Shown here piece by piece: positions 7,454 to 15,352 of a stretch of 31,220 bases of DNA (positions are counted from its first letter, which is position 1; every line of letters begins with the position of its first letter). A program made the translations under genes and the position numbers. Under the pieces are notes generated by a model. That model was not told the DNA's origin. It ran no database searches and saw only the letters and a list, made by a program, of their open reading frames with translations. Source of the DNA: an uncultured Dialister sp. (GTDB taxonomy: Bacteria > Bacillota > Negativicutes > Veillonellales > Dialisteraceae); assembly GCF_900541605.1 (NCBI RefSeq), contig NZ_UQKJ01000012.1, positions 1 through 31,220 on the forward strand. The letters run 5' to 3'.

Positions 7454-8262
7454 TCGATTTTCCCCCAACGGTCTCCGTAAAACCAGAAGTGGTGCACCGG
7501 CCCATGGCCATGGCCCAGGGAATCGGAAGCGGCCCGGCGGATGGCCCCCGTCATATAGACCTTGGCCAGCCCCACCGCTTCGATAAGGGTGTGGCCCTTC
7601 GCCAGCTCCGCTGCAATGGCACTGGACAGGGTACATCCGGTGCCATGGGTATTTTCTGTCTCTATCCTTTCTCCCTTGAACAGATGGAAATCTCTTCCAT
7701 CATAAAGAACGTCCTCCGCCTCTTCCACCAGGTGGCCTCCCTTGACCAGCACCGCCTGGGGTCCCAGGGCCATCAGTTTTTCTGCTGCTCCCTTCATGTC
7801 TTCCAGGTTACGGATAGCCTGCCCCGAAAGAACCTCCGCCTCCGGAATATTGGGTGTAATTACGGAAGAAAGGGGTATGAGTTTTTTCTTATAGACTTCA
7901 ATGGCATCCTTTTCCAGAAGCACTGCGCCACTGGTGGCCACCATGACCGGGTCCACCACCAGGGGAATGCCTGTATGGTCCGAAAGGAAATCGGATACCG
8001 CTTCCACAATGGGCGCGGAAGAAAGCATGCCCGTTTTTAATGCTCTCGGAGGAATATCATCATAAATGGCTGCCAGCTGGGCCTTCACCATGTCCACCGG
8101 TGTATTCACCACCATGGTGACTCCCTTCGTATTCTGGGCGGTGAGCGCACAGATGCAGCTCATCCCATAGGTACCAAGGGCGGAAAAGGTCTTGAGATCC
8201 GCCTGGATGCCGGCGCCGCCGGAAGAGTCGGATCCCGCTATTGTCAGTACAGGAATCATCAT
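7450..8262 (-). CDS. thiD: Hydroxymethylpyrimidine (phosphate) kinase
   Basis: ThiD of the ribokinase fold phosphorylates hydroxymethylpyrimidine and its phosphate to HMP-PP for thiamine synthesis and salvage. Seen in 270 residues: N-terminal TIAGSDSSGGAGIQADLKTF (7-26), LTAQNTKGV (40-48), VVDPVMVATSG (102-112), TPNIPEAEVLSG (136-147), VKGGH (173-177) and the C-terminal anion hole HGTGCTLSSAIAA (206-218) with Cys210. AAGGAG precedes the ATG at 8262, which directly follows the TGA of the sixA-like gene. No TPP riboswitch is visible upstream and no other thi gene is present, so a salvage role is plausible. Some family members act on pyridoxal instead, which cannot be excluded. Confidence 0.95.
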   Translation of the reverse strand: MMIPVLTIAGSDSSGGAGIQADLKTFSALGTYGMSCICALTAQNTKGVTMVVNTPVDMVKAQLAAIYDDIPPRALKTGMLSSAPIVEAVSDFLSDHTGIPLVVDPVMVATSGAVLLEKDAIEVYKKKLIPLSSVITPNIPEAEVLSGQAIRNLEDMKGAAEKLMALGPQAVLVKGGHLVEEAEDVLYDGRDFHLFKGERIETENTHGTGCTLSSAIAAELAKGHTLIEAVGLAKVYMTGAIRRAASDSLGHGHGPVHHFWFYGDRWGKIE

Positions 8263-8736
8263 TCAATTCTCCTTTTTCAGCTGTTTCAGGGACGACGTGA
8301 AATAGCCGATGAGCTTTCCCTGATTCCAGGACAGATCATAATCAATCACAGCAATGCCGGCCAGGTCAAACTTGATGGCCGCACTGCAGGTAGACAGGAG
8401 ATAGGACTGCAGGAAGGGATGGTGGCTCACAAGGGCAATGGGAGACCCGTCCTGGATGAGATGGTTCCGTACTATCTGCCAGTTTCCCTGGAGCAGTTCA
8501 TCGGCCGTATGGATTTCCTCAGCGAAACATTCCTCCGCCAGGATACCGGCGGTCTGCCTTGTGCGGACATAGGGGGATGTGTAAATACGGATCGGATTTT
8601 CTTTAAGAAAACGGCCCAGTATCCGGGAGGCCCGACGGGCCTGCCGCATTCCCTTCGGTGTCAGTGACCTTTCTTTATTGGGAATTTCATCGGTCTGGGG
8701 AACGGCTTCCCCATGGCGCATCAGAATAATATACAT
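8263..8736 (-). CDS. Histidine phosphatase, SixA-like
   Basis: A short histidine-phosphatase-superfamily protein (157 residues) of the size of SixA phosphohistidine phosphatase. It has LMRHGEA at residues 5-11 (nucleophile His8), the phosphate-pocket Arg in TSPYVRTRQTA (53-63), and the second catalytic His in VSHHPFL (103-109). SixA removes phosphate from phospho-His of phosphorelay or PTS proteins; the substrate here is unknown. I use the ATG at 8736 because AAGGTGA precedes it; the ATG at 8751 has no ribosome binding site. The stop codon abuts thiD, so both are probably co-transcribed. Confidence 0.85.
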   Translation of the reverse strand: MYIILMRHGEAVPQTDEIPNKERSLTPKGMRQARRASRILGRFLKENPIRIYTSPYVRTRQTAGILAEECFAEEIHTADELLQGNWQIVRNHLIQDGSPIALVSHHPFLQSYLLSTCSAAIKFDLAGIAVIDYDLSWNQGKLIGYFTSSLKQLKKEN

Positions 8737-8813
8737 ACTATCACCTTCCATTCAGGAATTTATGATGATGAAGCGGGCATAGCAGCCCCGGACTCCGCAA
8801 GGGGGACTATCCC

Positions 8814-9491
8814 TTACTGTCCACGGCTGATTTCCGTACTTCTTCCTACAGAATAAATATCTTTATCCTTAGGTCCCCTGGAAAATTTTACATTCAGGTT
8901 CTTTCCAATGGTGGTAAAGGTCTGCTCAATGGGAGAACCGTTCGCCAGCACCTTCGACACCGCCACCCGGCCGTCCTTGATATGGATGATGGCGGTCAGG
9001 TCGTTTTTCATGCGGGTTTCCGTCTTCTTTTCTTTCTCATCCTTTACCTGTACCCGCTCGGAGAGCTCCACCACCGACAGCTTCTTCAGCTGTTCCGGCG
9101 ACATGTACAGCCGGTCTGCGGGGAACCGGAAATGGACCATTCCTTCATTGACAGAGGACACCCGGGTAATGATGTACATACCGCCGGGCTTCACATTGGA
9201 GGCTCCGGTAATTTCCAGGAGCCCCTCGCTGTTCTTATCAAAGGAGAGATAGATTTCCTCTCCCTTTTCCGGAGTCACCGACCCCTTCCAGGGAGCCTCG
9301 GTGAGGGGAATGTAGAGGGGCAGGTAATTTCTGCCATAGAAATCGCCCCTGAAATCAATAGCTGCCGGCACCTGGTATTCCGCACCGTCCAGCATGACAG
9401 ACCGAAAATCGCTTCGTATCCAGAAAAGGGCTGCCGCTTCGATGACAAAGACCAGGGCCAGGAGAATGAGGGCAAATTTTTTTCGAATCAT
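8814..9491 (-). CDS. GDYXXLXY-domain exported or anchored protein
   Basis: A 225-residue protein with one N-terminal hydrophobic helix (residues 5-25), then a soluble domain carrying RGDFYGRNYLPLY (48-60), close to the motif that names the GDYXXLXY family (PF14345). Two positions vary: Phe replaces the first Tyr and Arg sits near the Leu. A charged segment (KDEKEKKTETRMK) lies near residue 155. Family members usually follow a DUF2157 membrane protein, as here, 14 bp downstream, so the two probably form a complex at the cytoplasmic membrane. No biochemical role is known. AGGAGG selects the ATG at 9491; an in-frame GTG at 9509 is less likely. Confidence 0.8.
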   Translation of the reverse strand: MIRKKFALILLALVFVIEAAALFWIRSDFRSVMLDGAEYQVPAAIDFRGDFYGRNYLPLYIPLTEAPWKGSVTPEKGEEIYLSFDKNSEGLLEITGASNVKPGGMYIITRVSSVNEGMVHFRFPADRLYMSPEQLKKLSVVELSERVQVKDEKEKKTETRMKNDLTAIIHIKDGRVAVSKVLANGSPIEQTFTTIGKNLNVKFSRGPKDKDIYSVGRSTEISRGQ

Positions 9492-9505
9492 TTGTCTTCC
9501 TCCTC

Positions 9506-10894
9506 TCACGCTTTTTCCTGACTGTGGAATTTCTTTTTCCGTGCCCTGTGGAGAGGCAGGTACATGACATAGCAGATGCAGGCCGCCACCACGCCCACGG
9601 CCAGGAAGAAAATGCCCCGTTCCGTAAGTGTGAGGGCGGAGTCCATGACCCGGATGGCTCCATCCCCGGCCAGGAGGAATACCCCTGCCCAGCTCTGGAG
9701 AGGCCGATCCGTCTGGAATCCCCGGGCAATGACCCCCGCCGCCAGTATGCCGGCATACACAGAGACCACCATGGCCGGTAAGGCACCGGTAGTTTCAAAG
9801 ATGGAAATAAGAGCTGCCAGTCCCATGACAAAGGGCGTGAGCCCTGCCAGTACGGAGAGCCATTCCTTCTTCAGGGCCATGCGGAACAGAAGGATCCCAT
9901 CCACCACCAGGAAAAGGAGAAACAGGAACCACAGCGCATAGCTTCCAACAATGCCTTCCCATACGGCCCCATAGGACCCTTCCAGCAGCACCGCAAATAC
10001 GGCGATGCCCCCGAAGAACCGGAGTGCCTGGGCTCCAAGGCCGTAGTCCCGGAAAAGGCCGCCGGCCATCCAGGTCAGGGCTGCCGCCAGGGAGAAGAAC
10101 AGGGTCTGCCACAGCATATTGCCGGCGGACCAGAAAATGAGGAGCAGGATGCCCACGGCCCAGACCCAGGAAAAACAGACCACCGCCCGGTCCCTGTGGC
10201 TCTTGAGCATGTATCCCAGAAACGGAAGGGCCAGAATCATATAAATCCAGGAAACCACTTCCGGCCATCCCCGGACCGGCGCTGTATAGAATACCCCTAC
10301 GGCCACGGCCATATAGAGGATTCCCATACCGGCGGACCCGGTGACTGCCGTCATAATGAGCAGGAGAAAACCGCAGAGAGCAAGGCCCGTATAGGTATCA
10401 GACGTGAGGTAGAACGAATCCCCCACCATCCAGAAGGCGCCCAGAAGACAGAGTCCATGGAGCACAGCTGCCGCTTCCCGGATAAACAAGGGCACCCGGT
10501 GGCGGTAGAGCACCTCCCGTTTCGATGGTTTTTTCACCAGGCCCTCCGGATTTTCTTCTTCCAGTTCCTCTTCCAGTTTCGATGGTTCCTTCACCGGTAC
10601 CGGTACCTTTTTATCCAGCAGGACCACCGCCGCCACGAGAAGGAATGAAAGGACCAGGGGCATAAAGGCCATCAGGAACCGCTGGTCCTGGGTGAGCCCA
10701 TTCCACAGGCTGGCACAAAGGAAGAAAAGCCCGCCCACCAGGCACACCACAGCCAGAATAAAGAAAGCCTCTTTATAGGAAGACAGGTCCTCCTTCTTAT
10801 ACCGGGAAAGAATTTTCTTTCCTGCCTCTTCAGAAATCACATCATCCGACACCCATTGGGATACTTCCTGCTTCAGCCAGCGCCGGTTTGCCAT
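9506..10894 (-). CDS. DUF2157 polytopic membrane protein
   Basis: A 462-residue protein. A short cytoplasmic N-terminus (WLKQEVSQWVSDDVISEEAGKKILSRYKKED, given here as residues 5-35) has the DUF2157 pattern (PF09925), followed by about twelve hydrophobic helices. Between the second and third helix lies a charged insertion rich in Glu, Lys and Pro (about residues 95-125) that holds a near-repeat, EPSKLEEEL and KPSKREVL. Function of the family is unknown. It is the first gene of the run DUF2157, GDYXXLXY, sixA-like, thiD, yfbR. AAGGA stands nine bases before the ATG. Confidence 0.82.
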   Translation of the reverse strand: MANRRWLKQEVSQWVSDDVISEEAGKKILSRYKKEDLSSYKEAFFILAVVCLVGGLFFLCASLWNGLTQDQRFLMAFMPLVLSFLLVAAVVLLDKKVPVPVKEPSKLEEELEEENPEGLVKKPSKREVLYRHRVPLFIREAAAVLHGLCLLGAFWMVGDSFYLTSDTYTGLALCGFLLLIMTAVTGSAGMGILYMAVAVGVFYTAPVRGWPEVVSWIYMILALPFLGYMLKSHRDRAVVCFSWVWAVGILLLIFWSAGNMLWQTLFFSLAAALTWMAGGLFRDYGLGAQALRFFGGIAVFAVLLEGSYGAVWEGIVGSYALWFLFLLFLVVDGILLFRMALKKEWLSVLAGLTPFVMGLAALISIFETTGALPAMVVSVYAGILAAGVIARGFQTDRPLQSWAGVFLLAGDGAIRVMDSALTLTERGIFFLAVGVVAACICYVMYLPLHRARKKKFHSQEKA

Positions 10895-11145
10895 GGAATC
10901 ACATCCTTATATACGATAAATGATAGAGTTGAGAGTTGAGGGTCAGGGCCCTGCGGCTTTTTTCCGCTGTTCCAACGGGCTCATCCCTCATAACGTCGTC
11001 TCCATGTAAGGTAAGAGAAGTACATTAAAGTTCAGCGGCCCCGCCGCCATACTCACAAACAGGTTCATTACTATTCTATAACAACGGCATTGAAAAAATC
11101 TATTTCCTTTTGGTAAAATGAATGATTCCCGAAATATTTTCCCCA
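10895..11145. repeat. Intergenic region with GAGAGTTGAGAGTTGAG repeat
   Basis: Bases 10924-10964 resemble the element at 6629-6672: AGAGTTGAGAGTTGAGGG and then CTGCGGCTTTTTTCCGC. The remainder presumably holds the promoter for the DUF2157 gene. The only candidate is a weak TATAGA around 11080, which I do not consider reliable. Confidence 0.45.
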
Positions 11146-11185
11146 CCATAAAAGCCGCCGGCTTTATGGCCGGCAGCTTTTATGG
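11146..11185 (-). terminator. Terminator of the formamidase gene
   Basis: Long stem CCATAAAAGC(C)GCCGGC / GCCGGC(A)GCTTTTATGG. The T-rich 3' arm (CTTTTATGG) on either strand makes it a possibly bidirectional terminator, 19 bp beyond the stop codon. Confidence 0.75.
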
Positions 11186-11203
11186 TAAAAAATTTATGCT
11201 GTT

Positions 11204-12271
11204 TTATTTCTTTCCGTGATAGTCGAGACCCTTATAGTCATGGATACCGTAGGGATCCGCCCCGGCTTCGGTGCCGAAGCGACCGCCTTTGGTGGGATAT
11301 CCATAAATGGATCCGTCTTTGATGTCCATTTCATCTTCCCAGGGAAGTTTGTACTTGCCGGCGGCCAGGTCTTTGATGTAGGTGAGGCCGCAGTCCGGTT
11401 CACCGCCGGGCTTTGCCACATAGCCCCGGTGGCCCAGGTTGTAGATATTATTTTCAAGGCCCCATTCCCTGCGGGCCCGGTCCGCATCTTCCGGATAAAT
11501 TTCTCCGGTCACGATTTCATAGGGGTTCCGCTGGCCCTGGACAAGGGTGGTGCCATCGTAATTGCAGATCTGCCCTTCGCCGAAGTAGTAGAAGACGCCG
11601 TCATAGCCGGCCAGGTTCACCGATACGGTGTACATGAGATTCTGCCATGCGTTGGACCGGTTCGTCAGGATCCACTGGTCATTGACCTGGGTACTGTAAC
11701 CGGAAATCCGGATATACACGTTGCAGCCTTTGTAGGCAGCTTCCCTTGCCAGTTCCGGAATCATGCCATCGTGGCAGATGCAGACAGCCAGCTTTGATCC
11801 GCCAGGGCCCTCGCAGACCGGCATGCCCAGGTCTCCCGGATACCAAGGTTCGATGGGGTTCCAGGGGAAGAGCTTCCGGTACTTCAGACAGATTTCCCCT
11901 TTCGGATTGATAATGATAGCAGTGTTGTAAGGATTCTTATTGGGGTCCGGATTCCGTTCCATAATGGAAAATACCCCGTACACTCCTTCTTCTTTGCAGG
12001 CTTTGGCAAAGGCATCGGTCTCCTTGCCCGGAATGTCACAGAGGAATTCGTCGGTGAGCCACTTCGATGTATTCAGGCCCTGAGTACTGTATTCAGGGAA
12101 TATAATCAGTTCTGCCCCCGGATAACCGGCTTTCGTGGCATGAAGGGTCCGCACGATTTCATGAACCTGCCGGTCAATGTCTGCCCGGCTGTTGATAATC
12201 GGCACAGGCATCTGGATGGCTGCAACAAGGAACCCATGGCTTGGCTTATTGATACTTCCGATACTGCTCAT
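11204..12271 (-). CDS. amiF: Formamidase (AmiF type)
   Basis: Nitrilase-superfamily amidase that hydrolyses formamide to formate and ammonia. The 355 residues match what I remember of Helicobacter pylori AmiF very closely through most of their length (for example GSKLAVCICHDGMIPELARE, YSTQVNDQWILTNRSNAW and NIYNLGHRGYVAKPGGE). The catalytic triad falls at the same numbers: Glu60, Lys133, Cys166. The match to AmiF rather than aliphatic amidase AmiE rests on this overall similarity. The C-terminus continues about 20 residues past the usual end (FGTEAGADPYGIHDYKGLDY...). GGGAGG selects the ATG at 12271. A short GGGAAG/CTTCCC hairpin (12285-12304) lies just before the ribosome binding site. It sits 150 bp behind the uspA-like gene, with a terminator between. 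Confidence 0.93.
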   Translation of the reverse strand: MSSIGSINKPSHGFLVAAIQMPVPIINSRADIDRQVHEIVRTLHATKAGYPGAELIIFPEYSTQGLNTSKWLTDEFLCDIPGKETDAFAKACKEEGVYGVFSIMERNPDPNKNPYNTAIIINPKGEICLKYRKLFPWNPIEPWYPGDLGMPVCEGPGGSKLAVCICHDGMIPELAREAAYKGCNVYIRISGYSTQVNDQWILTNRSNAWQNLMYTVSVNLAGYDGVFYYFGEGQICNYDGTTLVQGQRNPYEIVTGEIYPEDADRARREWGLENNIYNLGHRGYVAKPGGEPDCGLTYIKDLAAGKYKLPWEDEMDIKDGSIYGYPTKGGRFGTEAGADPYGIHDYKGLDYHGKK

Positions 12272-12334
12272 ACATACCTCCCCCGGGAAGGAATCTCTCT
12301 TCCCAAACAAAATAACAAACTTCCGAGAAATAGA

Positions 12335-12367
12335 AAAAGACGCTCGTATTTTCCCAAATACAAGCGC
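12335..12367 (-). terminator. Terminator or attenuator between uspA-like gene and amiF
   Basis: An 11-bp stem CGCTTGTATTT / AAATACGAGCG with one G-T pair, then TCTTTTTC on the minus strand. I see no strong promoter between this hairpin and amiF, so amiF may depend on read-through. Confidence 0.8.
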
Positions 12368-12422
12368 CTTTGCTTTATGTTCTATACATTCATTCTACAG
12401 CGGAAACCGTCTATCGTCAATC

Positions 12423-12872
12423 CTATTTCACAATGAGAACGGGACATTTAGACCGGCTCACCATGTAGCTGGAAACGGAGCCCATGAAAATCCCCTTCAG
12501 CGGTCCCAGGCCCCGGCTGCCCATGACAATGAGATCGCAGCCCTGTTCTTCCGCCATATTGAGGAGCACCGGTCCCGGAGAGCCGACTTCATAGAGTTCT
12601 TCGTGGGCAATGCCCGCCGGCACCATGGCCGCTGCTTCCTTCAGGTCATTCTTGCACTGCTCTTCCAGGTCCTCCGAAAGCTTCGTGGTCAGGCAGCCTT
12701 CCGCAATGGATACCTGGTCGAAGTTGCTCATGGCTGATACCATATTGCATACAGAAGCAATATAGAGCTTCGTCCCATCTCCGGCAGAAGCAATATCTAT
12801 GGCCTGCTGCATCGCTTTTTTCGCATGGTCAGAGCCATCATAGGGCACCAGAATTTTCTTATATTTCAACAT
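12423..12872 (-). CDS. Universal stress protein, UspA family (ATP-binding type)
   Basis: 149 residues with a single Usp domain. It begins with KILVPYDGSDHAKKA (6-20) and ends with the nucleotide-binding pattern G-x2-G-x9-G-S (Gly118, Gly121, Gly131-Ser132) and PVLIV, so it should bind ATP. Usp proteins support survival under starvation and stress; the partner here is unknown. AGGTGGGG precedes the ATG, and an extended -10 promoter lies upstream. Its position just before the ammonia-producing amiF suggests joint stress or nitrogen-related expression. Confidence 0.92.
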   Translation of the reverse strand: MLKYKKILVPYDGSDHAKKAMQQAIDIASAGDGTKLYIASVCNMVSAMSNFDQVSIAEGCLTTKLSEDLEEQCKNDLKEAAAMVPAGIAHEELYEVGSPGPVLLNMAEEQGCDLIVMGSRGLGPLKGIFMGSVSSYMVSRSKCPVLIVK

Positions 12873-12924
12873 ATAAACCCCACCTTTCCTGTTAAATGAA
12901 ACGGGGAATTGCCTTGTTTTCTAT

Positions 12925-12933
12925 ATTATACCA
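12925..12933 (-). promoter_or_regulatory. Extended -10 promoter of the uspA-like gene
   Basis: TGGTATAAT on the minus strand, about 55 bp before the start codon. No consensus -35 is visible at 16-18 bp spacing. Confidence 0.65.
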
Positions 12934-13075
12934 TAAGCAGGAAAGGACGGCAGATACCCGGTTCCGTATGACGGCCGGAGTCATTCCGACAGAGCTTTGA
13001 GCCTTGAGCTAGCCTGTCTGCAGCGCTTCCCTGGCAGCCCCGCCCCTGTGGCTCTATCCCCTTTCTCTCATTCTC

Positions 13076-14149
13076 TCAAAACACAAAGCTGTCGCTTTCC
13101 GGTTTTACTTTTTTATTGTGGAACGGCACCACCAGGGGCATATCATTGACTGCCCGGAGATCCTCCATTTCCTGCCAGGTCAGATGGTTCGGCCAGAGAG
13201 AGAAAACGGCGCGGCCGGACTTATAGAAACACTGGGCCTTTCCATAGCCGTGAATACTTCCGGTCAGAAGCACCCCCATGTCCGGATGGGCTTCGATGAG
13301 TTCCCGGCTCGCAGCCCGGGAGAGCTGGGCATCGGTGAGGAAATAGATATGCCCCGGCTCCACTGTCTTTTCATCCCACCGCTGGAAAATAGAAAAAGGA
13401 AGCTCCGTGATTTCATCATGGACGAAGTACTTCCGGTGTCCCAGACGGAGCCATTCATCATAAAGCTTTGGGGACATGTGGACCGGATGGCGACTTCCGA
13501 AGACCTTATGGAAAAGGACGCCCATGGACAAGCCCCTTCCATAATGGGGTACCGGCATGAGAAGCGGATGACCGCCATCCATGAGGGCTTCCGCCTTTTC
13601 CACCACTGCCCTGCGGAGATCATCGCCTCGCTCCTTTCGGCTGTACGCCGCATCGATGACCGCCATATCCGCATGGAGGCCCCGGACCGCATCGCAGCGA
13701 TAGAATGTATCATTTTCCCGGTAATCTCCGGAATAAAAGACATGGCGCCCTTCTACGGAAATATCAAACCACACCGCCCCGGCGCAGTGGCCTGTCCGGC
13801 CCCAGTGCACCGTAAAGCCGGGCTCCAGTTCCAGTTCCGGTGCCGTGGAGTCCAGAATCATCGTATTCTGCGGTTTATAATGAAGCTGCCGGTATGTCTG
13901 GTTCGACATGAGTACCGGCCCCGTGAATCCCTTCTTTACCAGGTATTCGATGGCCCCTGTATGGTCCCGGTGAGAATGGGAAATGAAAAGGTACTCCGCC
14001 TGGCGAATCTGCTCCGTGGAAATATCGGGCACCCTGTCGAAACCATCGGTGGATGTACCGGCATCCAGGATAAAGGCATGACGGTCCCCTTCCACATAAA
14101 AACAGTTTCTCCCTTCATCGCCGCACCCGCCGGCTATATACAGCTGCAT
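13076..14149 (-). CDS. Metallo-beta-lactamase-fold hydrolase
   Basis: A 357-residue MBL-fold protein with the metal motif HSHRDH (58-63), a further His in TGHCAGAVWF (His121) and Asp142 in FYSGDYREND. These are the ligands of a binuclear zinc centre. The long C-terminal part, with PVPHYGRG and a late GSIHGYGK, resembles the beta-CASP nuclease architecture (such as archaeal and bacterial RNA-processing MBL proteins), but I cannot confirm the beta-CASP motifs. The substrate is unknown. GGAG lies eight bases before the ATG at 14149; the longer frame runs into the leader. The leader contains a promoter and then a terminator, so expression may be attenuated. Confidence 0.8.
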   Translation of the reverse strand: MQLYIAGGCGDEGRNCFYVEGDRHAFILDAGTSTDGFDRVPDISTEQIRQAEYLFISHSHRDHTGAIEYLVKKGFTGPVLMSNQTYRQLHYKPQNTMILDSTAPELELEPGFTVHWGRTGHCAGAVWFDISVEGRHVFYSGDYRENDTFYRCDAVRGLHADMAVIDAAYSRKERGDDLRRAVVEKAEALMDGGHPLLMPVPHYGRGLSMGVLFHKVFGSRHPVHMSPKLYDEWLRLGHRKYFVHDEITELPFSIFQRWDEKTVEPGHIYFLTDAQLSRAASRELIEAHPDMGVLLTGSIHGYGKAQCFYKSGRAVFSLWPNHLTWQEMEDLRAVNDMPLVVPFHNKKVKPESDSFVF

Positions 14150-14193
14150 AGTCACATCTCCATTATTCTGAAATACATTCCCATTTTTACGAA

Positions 14194-14225
14194 TAAAAAA
14201 AGCCGCCCAACAATTGGCACGGCTT
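14194..14225 (-). terminator. Leader terminator upstream of the MBL gene
   Basis: An 11-bp stem with one bulge (AAGCCGTGCCAA / TTGGGCGGCTT, loop TTG) followed by seven T on the minus strand. It lies between the promoter at 14254-14282 and the start codon at 14149, so it would end a transcript of about 55 nt unless anti-terminated. Confidence 0.82.
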
Positions 14226-14253
14226 CTTTGCACGTAAGTGTTCTGTTCTTTTT

Positions 14254-14282
14254 ATTATATAATTTTCAAAAACCCTTGTAAA
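14254..14282 (-). promoter_or_regulatory. Promoter of the MBL gene leader
   Basis: -35 TTTACA (14277-14282), 17-bp spacer, -10 TATAAT (14254-14259). The only ORF downstream is the MBL gene, beyond a terminator. Confidence 0.75.
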
Positions 14283-14340
14283 GGGGGAATAACAGGCAGC
14301 GGCCGAAAGCAGATCCCTGATGCAGTCACAGCCTTATATT

Positions 14341-14820
14341 CTAATAGGAAGTCTTTGATACCCGATAGAGGGACATGTAGATTTCCTCTGCCTCATTGGC
14401 CCCTTCTTTGATGGTTCCATTGTAGGCAGCCGCCTTTCCGTCCGGCGTGAAGGCGCCTTCCAGTTTGTTCAGAATCTTATACTTGATGACACTGCCATAC
14501 TGGTCTGCACCGACAGCCGTATCATAGCGAAGGATATAGTCCACCATCTTATAGTTGCCATAGTCCGGCCAGGTCATGGGGCTCTTGTAAATTTCCGCAT
14601 ACAGGGTAGCCCGGATGACCGGAAGTTCTCCGGCAGAAGCAGGATCCCGCTCAATGGTGTCGGCATCCGCATAAATCCGTTCTGTGGGGCTCGTGTATAC
14701 CACCATGTACTTGTTGTAATCATTCACCATCTTATCCGATGTGGGCGGCTTGTCAGAAGCCATGGCCACAGCCGGCACGAGAGCACAGGCCAGCGCCAGG
14801 GCTGCCAGTTTCTTATTCAT
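14341..14820 (-). CDS. Small exported protein, surface-adhesin-E-like
   Basis: 159 residues with an N-terminal signal peptide (MNKKLAALALACALVPAVAMA, likely cut after residue 21). The mature part has the pattern Y-x-D-x-D/T-T-I after a VVYTS strand, then alternating strands (RATLYAEIY, YILRYDTAV). This resembles the small surface-adhesin-E-like beta proteins common in Veillonellaceae, but no catalytic residue is recognisable and no function should be assumed. AAAGGAGGA before the ATG at 14820 decides the start. The exported neighbour at 15353-15997 has a similar layout, so the two may be distant paralogues. Confidence 0.65.
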   Translation of the reverse strand: MNKKLAALALACALVPAVAMASDKPPTSDKMVNDYNKYMVVYTSPTERIYADADTIERDPASAGELPVIRATLYAEIYKSPMTWPDYGNYKMVDYILRYDTAVGADQYGSVIKYKILNKLEGAFTPDGKAAAYNGTIKEGANEAEEIYMSLYRVSKTSY

Positions 14821-14850
14821 ATGAGCATCCTCCTTTTGAATCTCAGTCAA

Positions 14851-15352
14851 TTTTATTTATTATATCCCACCGAAAGGCCATCTGCCAATTGGTATTTACG
14901 CCGTTGCCAGGAAAAGCAGATCTGCATGCCTGTGGGCAGATTTAAGGAAGCACAATGGGGAGGAGCGCAGCGACGCTCAAATTGTAATGAGCCGCTGATA
15001 CCCGTGCGCAGGGAGCGATTGCAATCGAAAATTCCGTGACACGCTTCCACCCGGGCCAGCCGGCTAAGTGACAATACAGTTTAGAATCGCTGCAGCTGCG
15101 ATGCGCCCGAAAATCTCTAAGATTCTCGGAAATACAGAGCTTTACATTCGTTGTCAGGGTTGTAAGACTGTCAGAGACATTTTCCTGAGAGATCTCTCGA
15201 CTCTTTCTCACATTCGACTTTTATATTTCACATTATTGCGACGCTTACCACCGCTCGAGATGACGAGTTAGATGCAGTGCCCAACGTATTTAATGACGGT
15301 GAGTAACCGGGAGCCCCGAACCAGTGACCCTATCCGCAATCACCCCAGGCCA
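14851..15352. repeat. 500-bp intergenic region with dispersed-repeat debris
   Basis: No gene is visible. It contains several small inverted repeats (GAGCG...CGCTC near 14964, CGATTGCAATCG near 15018). Bases 15201-15269 hold CTCTTTCTCACAT...CGACGC(T)TACC...ATGACG, which clearly resembles 29341-29410 and partly 29138-29195. It is probably a mosaic of non-autonomous repeats. Confidence 0.6.

Noticed and set aside
7987..8262. Possible TPP riboswitch near thiD
   Set aside because: thiD directly abuts the upstream gene and no THI-box-like sequence was seen in the leader of the run.
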